Positions 1-10,300 of a stretch of DNA of 64,000 bases are shown here, one piece after another (the stretch's first letter is position 1; the number at the start of each line of letters is the position of its first letter). The stretch spans positions 62,001 through 126,000 of the forward strand of contig NZ_AJXT01000003.1 of the NCBI RefSeq assembly GCF_000264295.1, written 5' to 3'. The translations under genes and the position numbers were made by a program. Under the pieces are notes generated by a model. The model was not told the origin of the DNA. It saw only the letters and a list, made by a program, of their open reading frames with translations, and did not search any database. This stretch comes from Rhodanobacter spathiphylli B39. Its GTDB lineage: Bacteria > Pseudomonadota > Gammaproteobacteria > Xanthomonadales > Rhodanobacteraceae.

Positions 1-59
1 CCCGCTGAAGATCCGGGCCGGAACGAGGGGCGAGAGCTGTTCCCTCGCCCTCGTTCCTC

Positions 60-1169
60 TCACTTGCTGTTGTCCATCCCGTCCAGCGCCTTGCGCCCGA
101 TCGCCGGGTCGTCGGTGAAGAACGCATCGATGCCGGTGGCGAGATAGGTGCGGATCTCGGCGATCGAACCGGCCTCGCTGACGTTGCGCGGATCGATGCC
201 CTGCCACCGGTCAAGCGGCAGGAAGTAGTTCTCGGGCCGGAACGTGTACGGATGCACCTCGAGGCCGGCGGCGTGCGCGTCGTGCACCAGCGCGGTGGGC
301 TCACCCAGCAGGTGATCGAACTTCAGCGGGATGATCGCGCGGATGCCGGGGCCGATCGCGTTCGCGTAGGTGGCGATGGTGCGCAGCCCGGCCGGCGTCA
401 TCATCTGCCCGTAGTCGAGCTGGCCGCCCACGGCGGTCACGTCGTACGGCTGTTCGTCGGCGTCGCCCAGCAACTGCAGCAGCCGGATGTTGCCGTGCGT
501 GCCGTCGGCCAGCTTGCCATGCAGGTACTGCAGGTTGCCGATCTCGAATGACTGGATCTCCACCGGCGCCGTGCGCGTATAGGCGTGTGCGGCCAGCGTG
601 GCCAGCAGCTGGTCCTCCATCGGCAGGCCGATGCCGCGGAAGTAAGTGCCGTGCTTGATCTCCGGGATGATTCCGATCACCCGCCCGCGCGCTGCCGATT
701 CGGCCGCCACGAACGCGATGATCTCGTCCAGCGTGGCGATCGGGAACTGGCCGTCGTACTGCGTGCTGCGCAGCTTGGGCAGCCGCTCGCGCGCGCGCAG
801 CGTCTTCAGCTCGGCCAGGGTGAAGTCCTCGCTGAACCAGCCGTCGACCGCCACGCCGTCGATGGTCTTGCGCGTCTTGCGGGCGGCGAATTCCGGATGA
901 CTGGCCACGTCGGTGGTGCTGCCGATCTCGTTCTCGTGGCGCGCCACCATCACGCCGTCCTTCGTCATCACCAGGTCCGGCTCGACGTAGTCGGCGCCGT
1001 CGGCAATGGCTTTTTCGTAGGAGGCCAGCGTGTGTTCGGGGCGCAGGGCGCTGGCGCCGCGGTGGCCGATCACCAGCACTTTCGCGGCCAGCGGCTTCTC
1101 GGCGGCGATGGCGACCACAGGCATGAGCACTCCACAGAAAACGGCGATGGCGAAGCATAAGCGATGCAT
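60..1169 (-). CDS. glpQ: Periplasmic glycerophosphodiester phosphodiesterase
   Basis: A 369-residue protein of the GDPD family, which hydrolyses glycerophosphodiesters to glycerol-3-phosphate and an alcohol. Residues 1-23 form a signal peptide, so it should act in the periplasm. Family signatures are visible: HRGA at about 36-39 with the catalytic His, the EPDL acidic pair (E63, D65), a second His at about 78, and a C-terminal FFTDDP segment. The length fits GlpQ-type periplasmic enzymes better than the roughly 250-residue cytosolic UgpQ type. The start has a GGAG Shine-Dalgarno 6 nt upstream. It is monocistronic, with a gap of about 180 bp before the next minus-strand gene. Family is sure; substrate range is inferred. 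Confidence 0.92.
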   Translation of the reverse strand: MHRLCFAIAVFCGVLMPVVAIAAEKPLAAKVLVIGHRGASALRPEHTLASYEKAIADGADYVEPDLVMTKDGVMVARHENEIGSTTDVASHPEFAARKTRKTIDGVAVDGWFSEDFTLAELKTLRARERLPKLRSTQYDGQFPIATLDEIIAFVAAESAARGRVIGIIPEIKHGTYFRGIGLPMEDQLLATLAAHAYTRTAPVEIQSFEIGNLQYLHGKLADGTHGNIRLLQLLGDADEQPYDVTAVGGQLDYGQMMTPAGLRTIATYANAIGPGIRAIIPLKFDHLLGEPTALVHDAHAAGLEVHPYTFRPENYFLPLDRWQGIDPRNVSEAGSIAEIRTYLATGIDAFFTDDPAIGRKALDGMDNSK

Positions 1170-1348
1170 GGATTGCTCCGGTCAGTGTCCGTGAAGAAAA
1201 CCGCTTCCTGTGGTTCTCTTCCATCGCGAGTCCGGTACGCGCCCGGACTCACCCGAGACAGTCACTTGCCTGACTGCTTCATGCTCGGCGCGCGGGCATC
1301 CGTGCCCTCGCCCTGGCCGACCTGAGAGGTTGAAAGCCTCACAACCGC

Positions 1349-2392
1349 TCAGTGGCCGCGGTCCAGTGTGGCGGCGGCAGATGACCCGCGAGTGTCATCC
1401 GCGTAGGGTAGCCCGACCACGTCGTGCAGGAACTCGCGGCTGCGCCGGTGCACCGACTCGACCGATTTCGAATATACCGACGAGGCGATCACGTGCGCGT
1501 CGGCGTCGGGGAAGTCCTGCTTGCGTCGATACCTCGCCGCGGTGCCCAGCTGGTCGAACATGCCCAGGATCGCCGGCACCGACACCGTGGGGTCCTGGTT
1601 CTTCTCGTCGCGGTAGTAGTAACCCACGAATGCCGGCGCATGGATCTTCGCGAACATGCGCGGGTTGAGCACGCTGCGGCTGAGCACCGCCACGCTGCGA
1701 TAGCCGTCCATGTGGATCGACTTCGACCAGTACGCCGAATCGCCCGTCTGCGGCACCACCTCGTCGCCGTGGTTGTAGGCATAACGCAGAAAGGTGCCGC
1801 CCCAGGGCCAGAACATCGGCGCCAGCCGGTCGTCGCGTTCGCGCACCAGTGGCGACCACAGCACCAGCGCGTCCACCGCCTGCGGCTGTTGTGCGGCCAG
1901 TTGCATCGCCAGCGCACCGCCCATCGAGGTGCCGATCACGATGACCCGGTCGCCCAGTGCATGACCGATCGCCAGCGCCCGCGCCGCGCCGTCGACCAGT
2001 TGCTGCGCGTCCAGCCCGCGCATCGCGTCCGCTGCAGCCAGGCCGTGGCCGGGCAGCCGGCTGAGGTAGAGGTTGCAGCCGAAATCGCGGGCCAGTTCGC
2101 GATGCACCGGCGCGCCCTCGCCCTGGCTGGCGCCGAAGCCGTGCAGGTAGACGATGGCGCAGGCGGTGCGCGCCGGATGCTGCGGATCGGCCCACACGAT
2201 GCGCGCCTGGTTGTCCGGGCGGATGCCCGGCTGGGCGGCCTCGTGGGCGTCCACCCAGGCCTGCAGCCGCTGCGGTGCCTCGGGCACCGACGGCAGCGTC
2301 ACCGTCAGCTCGCGCTTCTTTGCGCGAGGCCCGAGCGCCGCGACGGCGCCCACCGCGAGCACCACCGCCAGCACGATGCGACGCTTGCGCAT
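1349..2392 (-). CDS. Alpha/beta hydrolase, membrane-anchored or secreted
   Basis: A 347-residue alpha/beta-hydrolase-fold protein. An N-terminal hydrophobic stretch (residues 6-20, after RKRR) suggests a signal anchor. The oxyanion-type HGFG lies at 84-87 and the nucleophile elbow GTSMGG places Ser at about 156. A late DADAH segment probably provides the catalytic Asp/His. It resembles serine esterases/lipases of the lysophospholipase type; the substrate cannot be named. It starts 3 bp after the stop of the TonB receptor upstream, so the two are probably co-transcribed and translationally coupled, suggesting the hydrolase processes the imported ligand. Confidence 0.85.
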   Translation of the reverse strand: MRKRRIVLAVVLAVGAVAALGPRAKKRELTVTLPSVPEAPQRLQAWVDAHEAAQPGIRPDNQARIVWADPQHPARTACAIVYLHGFGASQGEGAPVHRELARDFGCNLYLSRLPGHGLAAADAMRGLDAQQLVDGAARALAIGHALGDRVIVIGTSMGGALAMQLAAQQPQAVDALVLWSPLVRERDDRLAPMFWPWGGTFLRYAYNHGDEVVPQTGDSAYWSKSIHMDGYRSVAVLSRSVLNPRMFAKIHAPAFVGYYYRDEKNQDPTVSVPAILGMFDQLGTAARYRRKQDFPDADAHVIASSVYSKSVESVHRRSREFLHDVVGLPYADDTRGSSAAATLDRGH

Positions 2393-2395
2393 CGG

Positions 2396-4831
2396 CTAGA
2401 ACTTGCCGCTGATGCCGATGCCGAAGGTCCGCGGCGCGCCGGGGATGTAGGTGGCCAGGTTGAAGTTCTCGCCCACGTTGCCGGCATCCACCAGGTACTT
2501 CTTGCCGAGCAGGTTGGCGCCCCACACCGAAAGATCCCAGCGTCCCTTGTCGAAGGTGACGCCGGCGCGCAGGTTCAGCAGGCCATACGCCGGCTGCACA
2601 TAGGCGGGGTTGTTGTTGTCCTCGAAATAGATCTTCGAGCGCCAGGTGTAGCTGGGCCGCACGTACAGGTTGCGACCTTCCGCCAGCGGCTGGTTCCACT
2701 GCACGCCGATCGCCACGGTGTGGTCCGGCGCCAGCCGCAGGTGGTTGCCGGCGTAGCCCTGCTGGCGACCCTGGTTGTCCTTGTCGGCGAAACGCGCGTG
2801 CAGGTAGCTGTAGTTGAAGAAGCCGCTGAAGCGATCGCTGAATGCCTGCTGCAACGAAGCCTCGAAGCCGGGCACGCTGGCGCGGCCGGCGTTGAGCGTC
2901 AGCAGCCGGCCGCCCTGGAACGCGGTGCTCTGGAAGTTGTTGTAGTCGTAATAGAACGCGGACAGGTCGTAGGCAAAACGACCACCGTCGCCTTCGCCCT
3001 TCAGGCCCACTTCGTAGCTCAGGATGGTCTCGGCCGGCAGCACCACCTTGTCGTAGCCGGTGCCCGCCTCGTTGACGTTGAAGGCCAGCACGTTGGGCCG
3101 CCGCCCGCGCGACACGCTGAGGTAGCTGTTGGTGTCCTCGTTGATGTGGAAACTGCCGATCAGGCGGCCGACCACCGAGGTGCTGTCGTGTTCGTTGTGC
3201 AGCCGGCCGTTGGTCGGCACGAACAGGTTGTTCGGTCCGGTGACGCCGTTGAAGCCCGCGCCGAACAGTGCCAGCGTGGTGCCGATGCCCGACGCCGGCG
3301 AGGCGTTGGTGACCTGGTAGGCGCCGGCCTGCTCCTCGCGGCTGACCCGCAGGCCGCCGGTGATGTCGAAGCGGTCATTGATGCGCCAGGTGCCGTCGGC
3401 GAACGCCTCGTACGAGCGCGTGCGGCCGTAGTTGGTATACGCCTCCTGCTCGTTGGTGTTCAGCGGCACGCCGAGCAGCGGGATCGCGCTGTAGGGCTGG
3501 TTCGGCTGGTAGTTGGCATCGAGCAGCGGCGGCGCCGGGCCCAGCAGGGCGATCAGCTGGCGGGTGGAGTCGGACAACCCGTCGAGCGTCGGCGCCAGCG
3601 CCAGCAGCTGCAGCAGCAGGCTGCGCTCGTCGGTGCTGAACGGCACCGCCTCGCTGCCGTTCTCGTAGAAATAGTTGGCGCCGAAGAAGCCGGTGAAGCT
3701 GCCGCCGGCGTCGTAGTTCAGGCGCAGCTCCTGGCTCAGCTGGTGGCTCTTCGAATGCTCGGCGAAGTTCAGCATGTTGACCTGCGAACCGTCGGCGTCG
3801 AACTTCTCCAGCGAATTGAACTTGCGCAGGCCGGTGGTGCTGGACAGCCGCCAGCTGTCGCTCAGCGCGAAGTCGCCGATCGCGGTGAGCCCGTAGACCT
3901 TGCGGCGCAGCCCCAGCTGGTCGCCGTGATCGAGATCGGCCGCGCCGTAGACGTCGGTCGAGCCGTAGCGGTTCGGCACGATGCCGCTGTGGAAGTCGGT
4001 GCCCGGCGGGGCGTCGCGCTGGTAGTTCGCGATCAGGTCGATGCCGCTGCCGCTGCCCACGTTGAAATGCAGGCTGGCGCGGATCGCCTTGGTGTCCTCG
4101 CCGTTGAGCCGGCCACCGTTGAGGTTCTCGACGTAGCCGTCGTGATAGGCGTTGTGTACCGCCACCCGGGCGAAGACATTGTCGGAGATCGGCGTGTTGA
4201 TCCAGCCGGTGAGCTTGCGGCTGGAGAAGTTGCCGAACTCGCTCTGGAAGCCGCCCGAGTTGCCGGCCTGCGCCTTGTTCTGGATCAGCGAGATCGCCCC
4301 GCTCTCGGCGCCGCGGCCGAACAGCGTGCCCTGCGGTCCGCGCAGCACCTCGACGCGATCCATGTCGAACAGCGACACCATCGAGCCGCGCGAACGGCTG
4401 ATGTCCACGCCGTCCTGGAAGATCGACACGCGGCTGGCCGCCGTCGCCGCGCCATCGTCGGTGGTGATGCCGCGCACCGCGATGCCGGGGTTGTTCGGGC
4501 TCTGCACCTGCACCTGCACGCCGGGCACGTAGCGGCTGAGCGTCTCCACGTCGCTGATGCCGAAGCGCCGCATGAAGTCGTCGGAGTACGCCGAGATCGA
4601 GATCGGCACGTCGACCACCTGCTGCTCGCGCTTCTGCGCGGTCACGGTGACCCGGTTGAGATTGATCGCGTTGGCCACCGACGGCGCACTGTCCGCCGGC
4701 GCGGGCGCGTCGCCGGCCTGTTGCGCCTGTACCGCCATGGGCGCCAGCCCCAGCAGCAGGCAGCGGATCGACCAGGACAGCCAGTTGCGAGGTGACGCCG
4801 TGGCGTCTGCACGCGGATTCGGATTCGACAT
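2396..4831 (-). CDS. TonB-dependent outer-membrane receptor
   Basis: An 811-residue TonB-dependent receptor for active uptake across the outer membrane. The start is the ATG preceded by GGGGA, 78 codons inside a longer open frame. Residues 1-37 are a signal peptide ending in AVQAQ. The N-terminal plug begins near 60 after a VTVTAQ TonB-box-like segment and includes RGPQGTLFGRGAESGAI. A long beta-barrel follows and the chain ends in Phe (GISGKF), as expected for BAM-assembled barrels. The style is that of the iron-complex/oligosaccharide receptors abundant in Xanthomonadales and sphingomonads. It is followed 3 bp later by an alpha/beta hydrolase. The ligand is unknown. Confidence 0.93.
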   Translation of the reverse strand: MSNPNPRADATASPRNWLSWSIRCLLLGLAPMAVQAQQAGDAPAPADSAPSVANAINLNRVTVTAQKREQQVVDVPISISAYSDDFMRRFGISDVETLSRYVPGVQVQVQSPNNPGIAVRGITTDDGAATAASRVSIFQDGVDISRSRGSMVSLFDMDRVEVLRGPQGTLFGRGAESGAISLIQNKAQAGNSGGFQSEFGNFSSRKLTGWINTPISDNVFARVAVHNAYHDGYVENLNGGRLNGEDTKAIRASLHFNVGSGSGIDLIANYQRDAPPGTDFHSGIVPNRYGSTDVYGAADLDHGDQLGLRRKVYGLTAIGDFALSDSWRLSSTTGLRKFNSLEKFDADGSQVNMLNFAEHSKSHQLSQELRLNYDAGGSFTGFFGANYFYENGSEAVPFSTDERSLLLQLLALAPTLDGLSDSTRQLIALLGPAPPLLDANYQPNQPYSAIPLLGVPLNTNEQEAYTNYGRTRSYEAFADGTWRINDRFDITGGLRVSREEQAGAYQVTNASPASGIGTTLALFGAGFNGVTGPNNLFVPTNGRLHNEHDSTSVVGRLIGSFHINEDTNSYLSVSRGRRPNVLAFNVNEAGTGYDKVVLPAETILSYEVGLKGEGDGGRFAYDLSAFYYDYNNFQSTAFQGGRLLTLNAGRASVPGFEASLQQAFSDRFSGFFNYSYLHARFADKDNQGRQQGYAGNHLRLAPDHTVAIGVQWNQPLAEGRNLYVRPSYTWRSKIYFEDNNNPAYVQPAYGLLNLRAGVTFDKGRWDLSVWGANLLGKKYLVDAGNVGENFNLATYIPGAPRTFGIGISGKF

Positions 4832-5222
4832 GATTTCCCCAGGAAATGCGCGAGCCGCCCGCGAAGGCGGCGTTTCATTATTGTCGTCCGTGCATGACAG
4901 GCACATGTCCCGCTGGCCGGGCCCGCCCCACCTGCCGCAACGTCCGCCCCCGGGGTCGATGATTGCAGCCCCGTTGCCGCGCACGCTACTACGGACGAGG
5001 CGCGGCAGGCTTGCTGCGTTGCGGCAGCAGCGCGCCGTTCGCCACGGCGATGCTGGCCGCGACATCGTGGCGCCCGCGAGCGCGGCCGTGACTGCCCCGT
5101 GATCACCCGGCCCGCGCCGCTTGACGGTTCATCCACCGCGCGCCTGCGATGGTCTGCCTGCACCGCCTCACCGCGCGGTGGCCGCCGCGCCCATCGGGGG
5201 CGCGCGCACCGAGGAGCATCAC
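4832..5222. other. Intergenic region between divergent genes
   Basis: A 391-bp non-coding, very GC-rich stretch between the TonB receptor (minus) and the DUF3309 peptide gene (plus). It must hold both promoters. Open frames across it are compositional artefacts. No convincing Fur box, riboswitch or repeat was seen. Confidence 0.6.
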
Positions 5223-5381
5223 ATGTCCCTGTCCCTGCTGGTTGTCATCGTTCTCGTGCTGTTGCTGATCGGCGCGTTGCCGACCTGGGGCTACAGCCGT
5301 TCCTGGGGTTACGGTCCGGTGGGCGGACTGGGCCTGATCGTGGTGATCGTGCTGGTGCTCTGGTTGCTCGGGGTGTTCTGA
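5223..5381 (+). CDS. DUF3309-family small membrane protein
   Basis: A 52-residue peptide with two hydrophobic segments (about 4-19 and 38-51) joined by a Gly/Tyr/Trp-rich loop containing WGYSRSWGYGP. This is the hallmark architecture of DUF3309, a short inner-membrane family widespread in Proteobacteria with no assigned function. A Shine-Dalgarno AGGAG lies 7 nt before this ATG, so this start is preferred over the upstream ATG of the same frame at 5121. It stands alone on the plus strand, convergent with recD, with a hairpin terminator in between. Confidence 0.85.
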   Translation: MSLSLLVVIVLVLLLIGALPTWGYSRSWGYGPVGGLGLIVVIVLVLWLLGVF

Positions 5382-5416
5382 GAGGCCGTGGGTTTTTCAA
5401 CCTCTCGGGCGATGGG

Positions 5417-5438
5417 GAAAACCACAGGGGTGGTTTTC
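5417..5438. terminator. Bidirectional terminator hairpin between DUF3309 gene and recD
   Basis: A perfect 9-bp stem (GAAAACCAC with GTGGTTTTC) around a 4-nt loop. It lies between the convergent stop codons of the DUF3309 gene and recD. The stem base is A/T-rich, so the transcript is U-rich in either direction. Confidence 0.65.
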
Positions 5439-5469
5439 TTCAGCGCGGATCGCGGACCAGCCGCGCGTG

Positions 5470-7338
5470 TCAGGCGATGCGCGCGGCCAGTCCGCTGGCA
5501 CGACGTACCGGCGTGGCCAGCGCGGTGTCGCAGGCCGCGTCGGCAGCCCACAACTCGACCCCCTGCCGGGCCCGTGACACGCCGGTGTACAGCAGCTGCC
5601 GCGACAGGATGCGGTGCTGCGGGTCCGGTGGCAGCAGCACCGCGGCGTGGTTGTATTCGGAGCCCTGGCTCTTGTGGATGGTCACCGCGAACGCGCCCTG
5701 ATGTTCGGGCAGGCCGGCCGGCGAAAAAGCGACGGCGCGGCGACCGGCGTGATGGGCCGCGCCGGTGGCCAGCGTCTCGCCGTCGATCGCGGCGCCGCCC
5801 TGCACGGTCACTTCGAACCAGATCGCCAGGTTGCCGTTTTCGTCGCGCAGGCACAGGCCCACGTCACCGTTGAACAGGCCAGCGGTATAGTCGTTGCGGG
5901 TGATCATCACCGCGCGGCCGGGATACCACTCGTCATCCGGCGCCACGCCCAGGCGACCTTTCAACCTGCGCTCGATGATCGCGTTGGCGGTCGCGGCGCC
6001 GAACTCGCCCTCGCGCAATGCGCACAGCAACTGGCGCTGGCGCAACGCATCCAGCGCCGCCAGCACGCCGCGCTGGTCGGTCTTCGCCACCACGTCGAGC
6101 GCGCCCGCCTCCTGCAGCATGGCAGCCACCGCGTTGCTCCAGCGGGCCAGCGCGCGGGCCAGGTCCTGTGCGTCGGCCAGCGGGCGACGGATCGCCTTGT
6201 CGCCGGCGTCGCGCCATGCCGCAGCGAACGCGGCCGCATCGCCGCGACGGATCGCCTCGTTGATCGGCACCAGCGACTGGTCGGCGCGGAAGCTGTGGCT
6301 CAGGCGCACCAGGTCCGGCGCATGTTCGGCTTCCATCGCGCCGACCAGGTCGAGCAGCACCGAGCCGGTGCCGACCGAGGTGAGCTGGTCGGCGTCACCG
6401 ACCAGGATCAGCGCGGCGTCCTCGCGCAGCGCGTCGAGCAGGTTGCGCAGCATGGCCAGGTCGACCATCGAAGCCTCGTCGACGATCACGATGTCGGCGG
6501 GGATCGGATTGTCGGCGTGGTGGACGAAGCCGCCATGCCGGCCGCGGCTGCCCAGCAGGCGATGCAGGGTGCTGGCCTCGGCGGCCAGCGCCCCGTCCAG
6601 TTGCGCCTGCCAGTCAAAGTCGTGCGCGGGATGCGCGCGGGCTCGCATCCGCGCGGCGCCATCGCGCAGGGACTCGGACAGGCGCTGCGCGGCCTTGCCG
6701 GTGGGCGCGCCGATGCGGATCACGGGCGCCGCCTGCATCCGCGCGGTGCGCTCCCTGATCAGCATCATCAGCATGCGCAGCACGGTGGTGGTCTTGCCGG
6801 TGCCGGGGCCGCCGGTCAGCACGAACAGGCGCTTGCCCGGCACCTGGGCCACGGCCTGGCGCTGCGGCCGCACCCGCTCGTCGGAGTCGCCATGGAACAG
6901 CGCGTCGATCGCCGCGAGGTCGACCTCGCCGGCCGCCAGCGACGCCGCGCGGCGCTGGCGCACATGCCGGGCGACGGCGGTTTCGTGCAGGTAGTTGCGG
7001 CGCAGATAGAAGTGCGGCGGATCGAGTACGAACGGCGTGCCGCCAGCGTCGCCGTCGCCGGCCAGCGCCACCATCGGCTCGGCGCGCAACGCGGCGATGT
7101 CCTCCTCCGAGCAGGCCCGCATGCCGTGGCGCGCCGCCGCCTCGCCGTTCAGCAGCAACGCGCTGTCGCCATGCCCTTCCGCATGACTGGCCCAGCCGGC
7201 GATCCGCGCCAGCAGTGGCGAGCCGCCGTGCGCCAGCACCCAGCGCGCCACCGTGGCATCGAGCATGCGCCATGCGTCGGGCGGCGCGACGTCGCCGGCG
7301 AGGCGACGGAAATGGTAGCTGCGGGCGGGCGTGTTCAT
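5470..7338 (-). CDS. recD: Exodeoxyribonuclease V subunit alpha (RecD helicase)
   Basis: A 622-residue SF1 5'-3' helicase of the RecBCD complex, which resects double-strand breaks and degrades linear DNA. Visible motifs are Walker A GGPGTGKTTT near 170-180, Walker B with VIVDEASMVD, the AVTIHKSQGSE motif, and YTGVSRA at the C-terminus. The first 150 residues form the usual RecD N-terminal domain that contacts RecC/RecB. The ATG overlaps the recB stop (ATGA). The same frame stays open upstream across recB, so a much longer open frame exists, but the family length and the RecB overlap fix this start. Confidence 0.96.
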   Translation of the reverse strand: MNTPARSYHFRRLAGDVAPPDAWRMLDATVARWVLAHGGSPLLARIAGWASHAEGHGDSALLLNGEAAARHGMRACSEEDIAALRAEPMVALAGDGDAGGTPFVLDPPHFYLRRNYLHETAVARHVRQRRAASLAAGEVDLAAIDALFHGDSDERVRPQRQAVAQVPGKRLFVLTGGPGTGKTTTVLRMLMMLIRERTARMQAAPVIRIGAPTGKAAQRLSESLRDGAARMRARAHPAHDFDWQAQLDGALAAEASTLHRLLGSRGRHGGFVHHADNPIPADIVIVDEASMVDLAMLRNLLDALREDAALILVGDADQLTSVGTGSVLLDLVGAMEAEHAPDLVRLSHSFRADQSLVPINEAIRRGDAAAFAAAWRDAGDKAIRRPLADAQDLARALARWSNAVAAMLQEAGALDVVAKTDQRGVLAALDALRQRQLLCALREGEFGAATANAIIERRLKGRLGVAPDDEWYPGRAVMITRNDYTAGLFNGDVGLCLRDENGNLAIWFEVTVQGGAAIDGETLATGAAHHAGRRAVAFSPAGLPEHQGAFAVTIHKSQGSEYNHAAVLLPPDPQHRILSRQLLYTGVSRARQGVELWAADAACDTALATPVRRASGLAARIA

Positions 7339-10300
7339 GCGGCCTCCGTGGTGGTCGGTCCGGAGGCAAGCACCTCGCCGACCGCGTCGAGCAGGTCGGA
7401 AGAAAAGCGATGCCGCCAGATGCCCGCGTCGGGCGCCAGCCCCGCCGCGCGGATGAACAGGTAGACACATTCGCCCAGTTGTTCTTCGCGGCGGTAATCC
7501 GCGCCGAGTCGCTGGCGCAGGTAGCGATCCACCGCGACGGTGTAGAGCAGCGCCTGGAAGCGGTAGTGGCTGGCGTCCATCTGGGCGCGCAAGGCCTCGC
7601 CCGCGTAGTCGGCCAGGGTGTCGCCCAGATAGTTGCCCTTGTAATCGAGCACGTGATAAAGCCCGTGGTGATGGAAGATCAGGTCGATCTTGCCGTTCAT
7701 CAGGCCGCTCAGCACACGCTGGCTGGCCGGCACCAGCTCGGCTTCGCCATGGGCGGCGCAGGCGGCGCGCAGGCGCGGCATCGACACGCGATCCATCGCG
7801 AAGTGGAAGCCCATCTCGGCGCGCAGGTCGGCCGCGGCAAGATCGGCCAGGCACAACGCGGGAGACGCCGCGATGCCCAGCGGCGCGTCCAGTGCATCCT
7901 GGATGCGGCTGACCAGCAGGTCGACCAGGGCGGACTGCTCGATGTCCTTGCGTCGCACGCCGGCGTCGCGCAGGCACTGGGCGATCAGCTCGCGTTGCGC
8001 CGACATCGGCGCGCCCACCTCGCGATGCTCGAACACCGCATGCACCGCGTTGCCGAAGTCGGTGCCGCGCACGCCGGCCAGGGCGAGCAGGCCGGGATGG
8101 GCTTCCGTCGCCGTCATCGGGGAAGGCTGCTCGACCGCCACCACGGCGTCGGCATCGGCCAGCTCGACGTTGCCCGCTGCATCCTCGTCGCCGGCGGCGG
8201 CGCCGGGATTCACCGCGTCGCGATGCTCGCCCTGGGTCAGCGTGGTGAAGCTGTGCTTCGCCTCCAGCGGGCCGGAGCGCGGCGGCGGCAGCGCGCGCGC
8301 GTGGCGCTCGACGGCAGGCGCGGCGGCGCCGCTGAAGTCGTGTCGCGCCAGCGGATGCCAGCCGTCGATCCAGCGGATGTCCGGCGTGGCGTCGCGCAGT
8401 TCGGGCGAACCCAGGGCGGGATCGATGCGCTCCAGCATCACGTCCAGCGCACTGCGCCTGGTGCCGCTGGCCGGCGTCTTGCTGCTGGCGCTGGCCGGCC
8501 GCTGCGGCGGCAAGGCGAACAGGTGACAGGCGTGGATGGCGCGGGTCAGCGCCACGTACAGCACGCGGAAACGTTCGTCCTGAAGGTCCTGCGCCTCGCG
8601 CGCCCGGGCCGCGGCGGAGAACTCGGCCAGGCGTTGCCCGCTGCGCGGATCGTTGACCACGGACATGCCGTCGCCTGGGCGTTCGCCGTGGTTCCACATC
8701 AGCGGCAGGAACACGATGGGAAACTCCAGGCCCTTGCTGGCGTGCAGCGTCATCAGGCGCACCCGGGCGCTGTCCGATTCGATGCGCAGCTGCGCCGCGT
8801 CGGCGGCGTCGTTGTCGCTGGCCGCGCCATCCTCGCGGCACTGCTTCAGCCATGCCAGCAGTTCCTCGATGCCGGTGAGCTGCTCGCTCTGCGCCTGCAG
8901 CAATTCGCCGAGGTGGCGCAGGTCGGTCAGCACGCGCTCGCCGGCCATGGTCTGCAGGTAACGCGCGGCCAGGCGATCGATCAGCTGGCCGACCACGTGC
9001 AGGATGCCCCGTTCGGCCCGTTGCTGGCTCCAGCTGCGGAAGGTGTCCGCCACCGGCTGCCATTGCGCCACGTCGTCGCCCCAGCGCTGCAGCTCGCTGA
9101 AGCTGGCGCCCCACAGCCGCGTGGCCACCGCCGCCCGCAACGCGCCCAGTTCGGCGGGATGCGCGATCGCGTACAGCACGACCTGCAGCTCGCGGGCCAC
9201 CTCGGTGTCGAACACGCTGCTGCGCGAGGAAGTCACGCAGGGCACGCCGCGTTCGCGCAGCGCATCGCGCAGGCTGATGATGTCGTTGCCGGTGGGCAGC
9301 AGCACGGCCAGGTCCGAAGGCTGCACCGGTTCGCCGCCGATGCGATGCGTGCCCGACTGCAGCATGGCGGCGATCTGGTTCGCGCAGACCTCGAGCGCCT
9401 CGGCCCGACGCGCCGGCTGCGACGACGGCGGATCGCTGCGGTAGTGGATCACCAGCGGCGCGGGGCACGGTTCGCCATCGATCGTGTACGGCTGGCCGGC
9501 GCGCCGCTCGGTCCAGTTCACGCTTTCGTAGGCGATGCGACTCTCGCCCGCGGCATCCAGCGCCGTGCCGCCCACCGCGTAGAACTGGTTGAAGGCCCGG
9601 ACCAGGGCCGCGCTGGAACGATGGTTGGTGTCCAGCGTCAGCCGGCCCGTCGCGTCGACCGCCGAGGCAGCGCGCTGGTAGGAGTGGATGTCGCCGCCGC
9701 GGAAGCGGTAGATCGCCTGTTTCGGATCGCCGATCATCACCAGCCGGCCGCGGGTGCTGCCATCGCGCTCGCGGTAGATCGCATCGAGGATGCCGTATTG
9801 CTGGCCGTCGGTGTCCTGGAATTCGTCGACCAGGGCCACCGGCCACGCCTTGAACAGGGCATCGGCCAGCGGACGATCGCCGGCGCGCTCCGCTTCGCGG
9901 GCCAGCGCGTCGCCGACCGACTGGATCAGGCTGTCGAACGTCAGCTGGTGGCGCGCGGCGAGGCGTGAGCGCATTTCCGCGCGGGCCAGCGCGGCCAGCT
10001 CGTGCCAGAAGCCGGCGCGCAGGCTTTCGATGATTTCGGCGCAGCGCTCGGCGAACACCGCCAGCGCGATCAGCTCGCCGTTGTCCTTGCTGCCCTTGAG
10101 CACGCCGGTCAGGGCGGTGGCTTCCTTCAGCCCCGCGCACGCCTTCGCACCCGGCATGCGCGCGCGGTCGTCGAGGAAGTCGGCCAGCTCGCTCCAGAAT
10201 CCCGGCAACAGCGAGCCCTTGCGGAAATGCGTGCCGTCGGCGACGGCGGCGCGCAGCCGCGCTGCCCACGCCGGGTCCAGCACGGCGTCGACCTCGGCCG

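Noticed and set aside
1424-4795. A 1123-codon open frame on the plus strand opposite the hydrolase and TonB receptor
   Set aside because: Product is His/Arg/Val/Gln-rich without any domain, and is the antisense shadow of two well-supported genes in GC-rich DNA.
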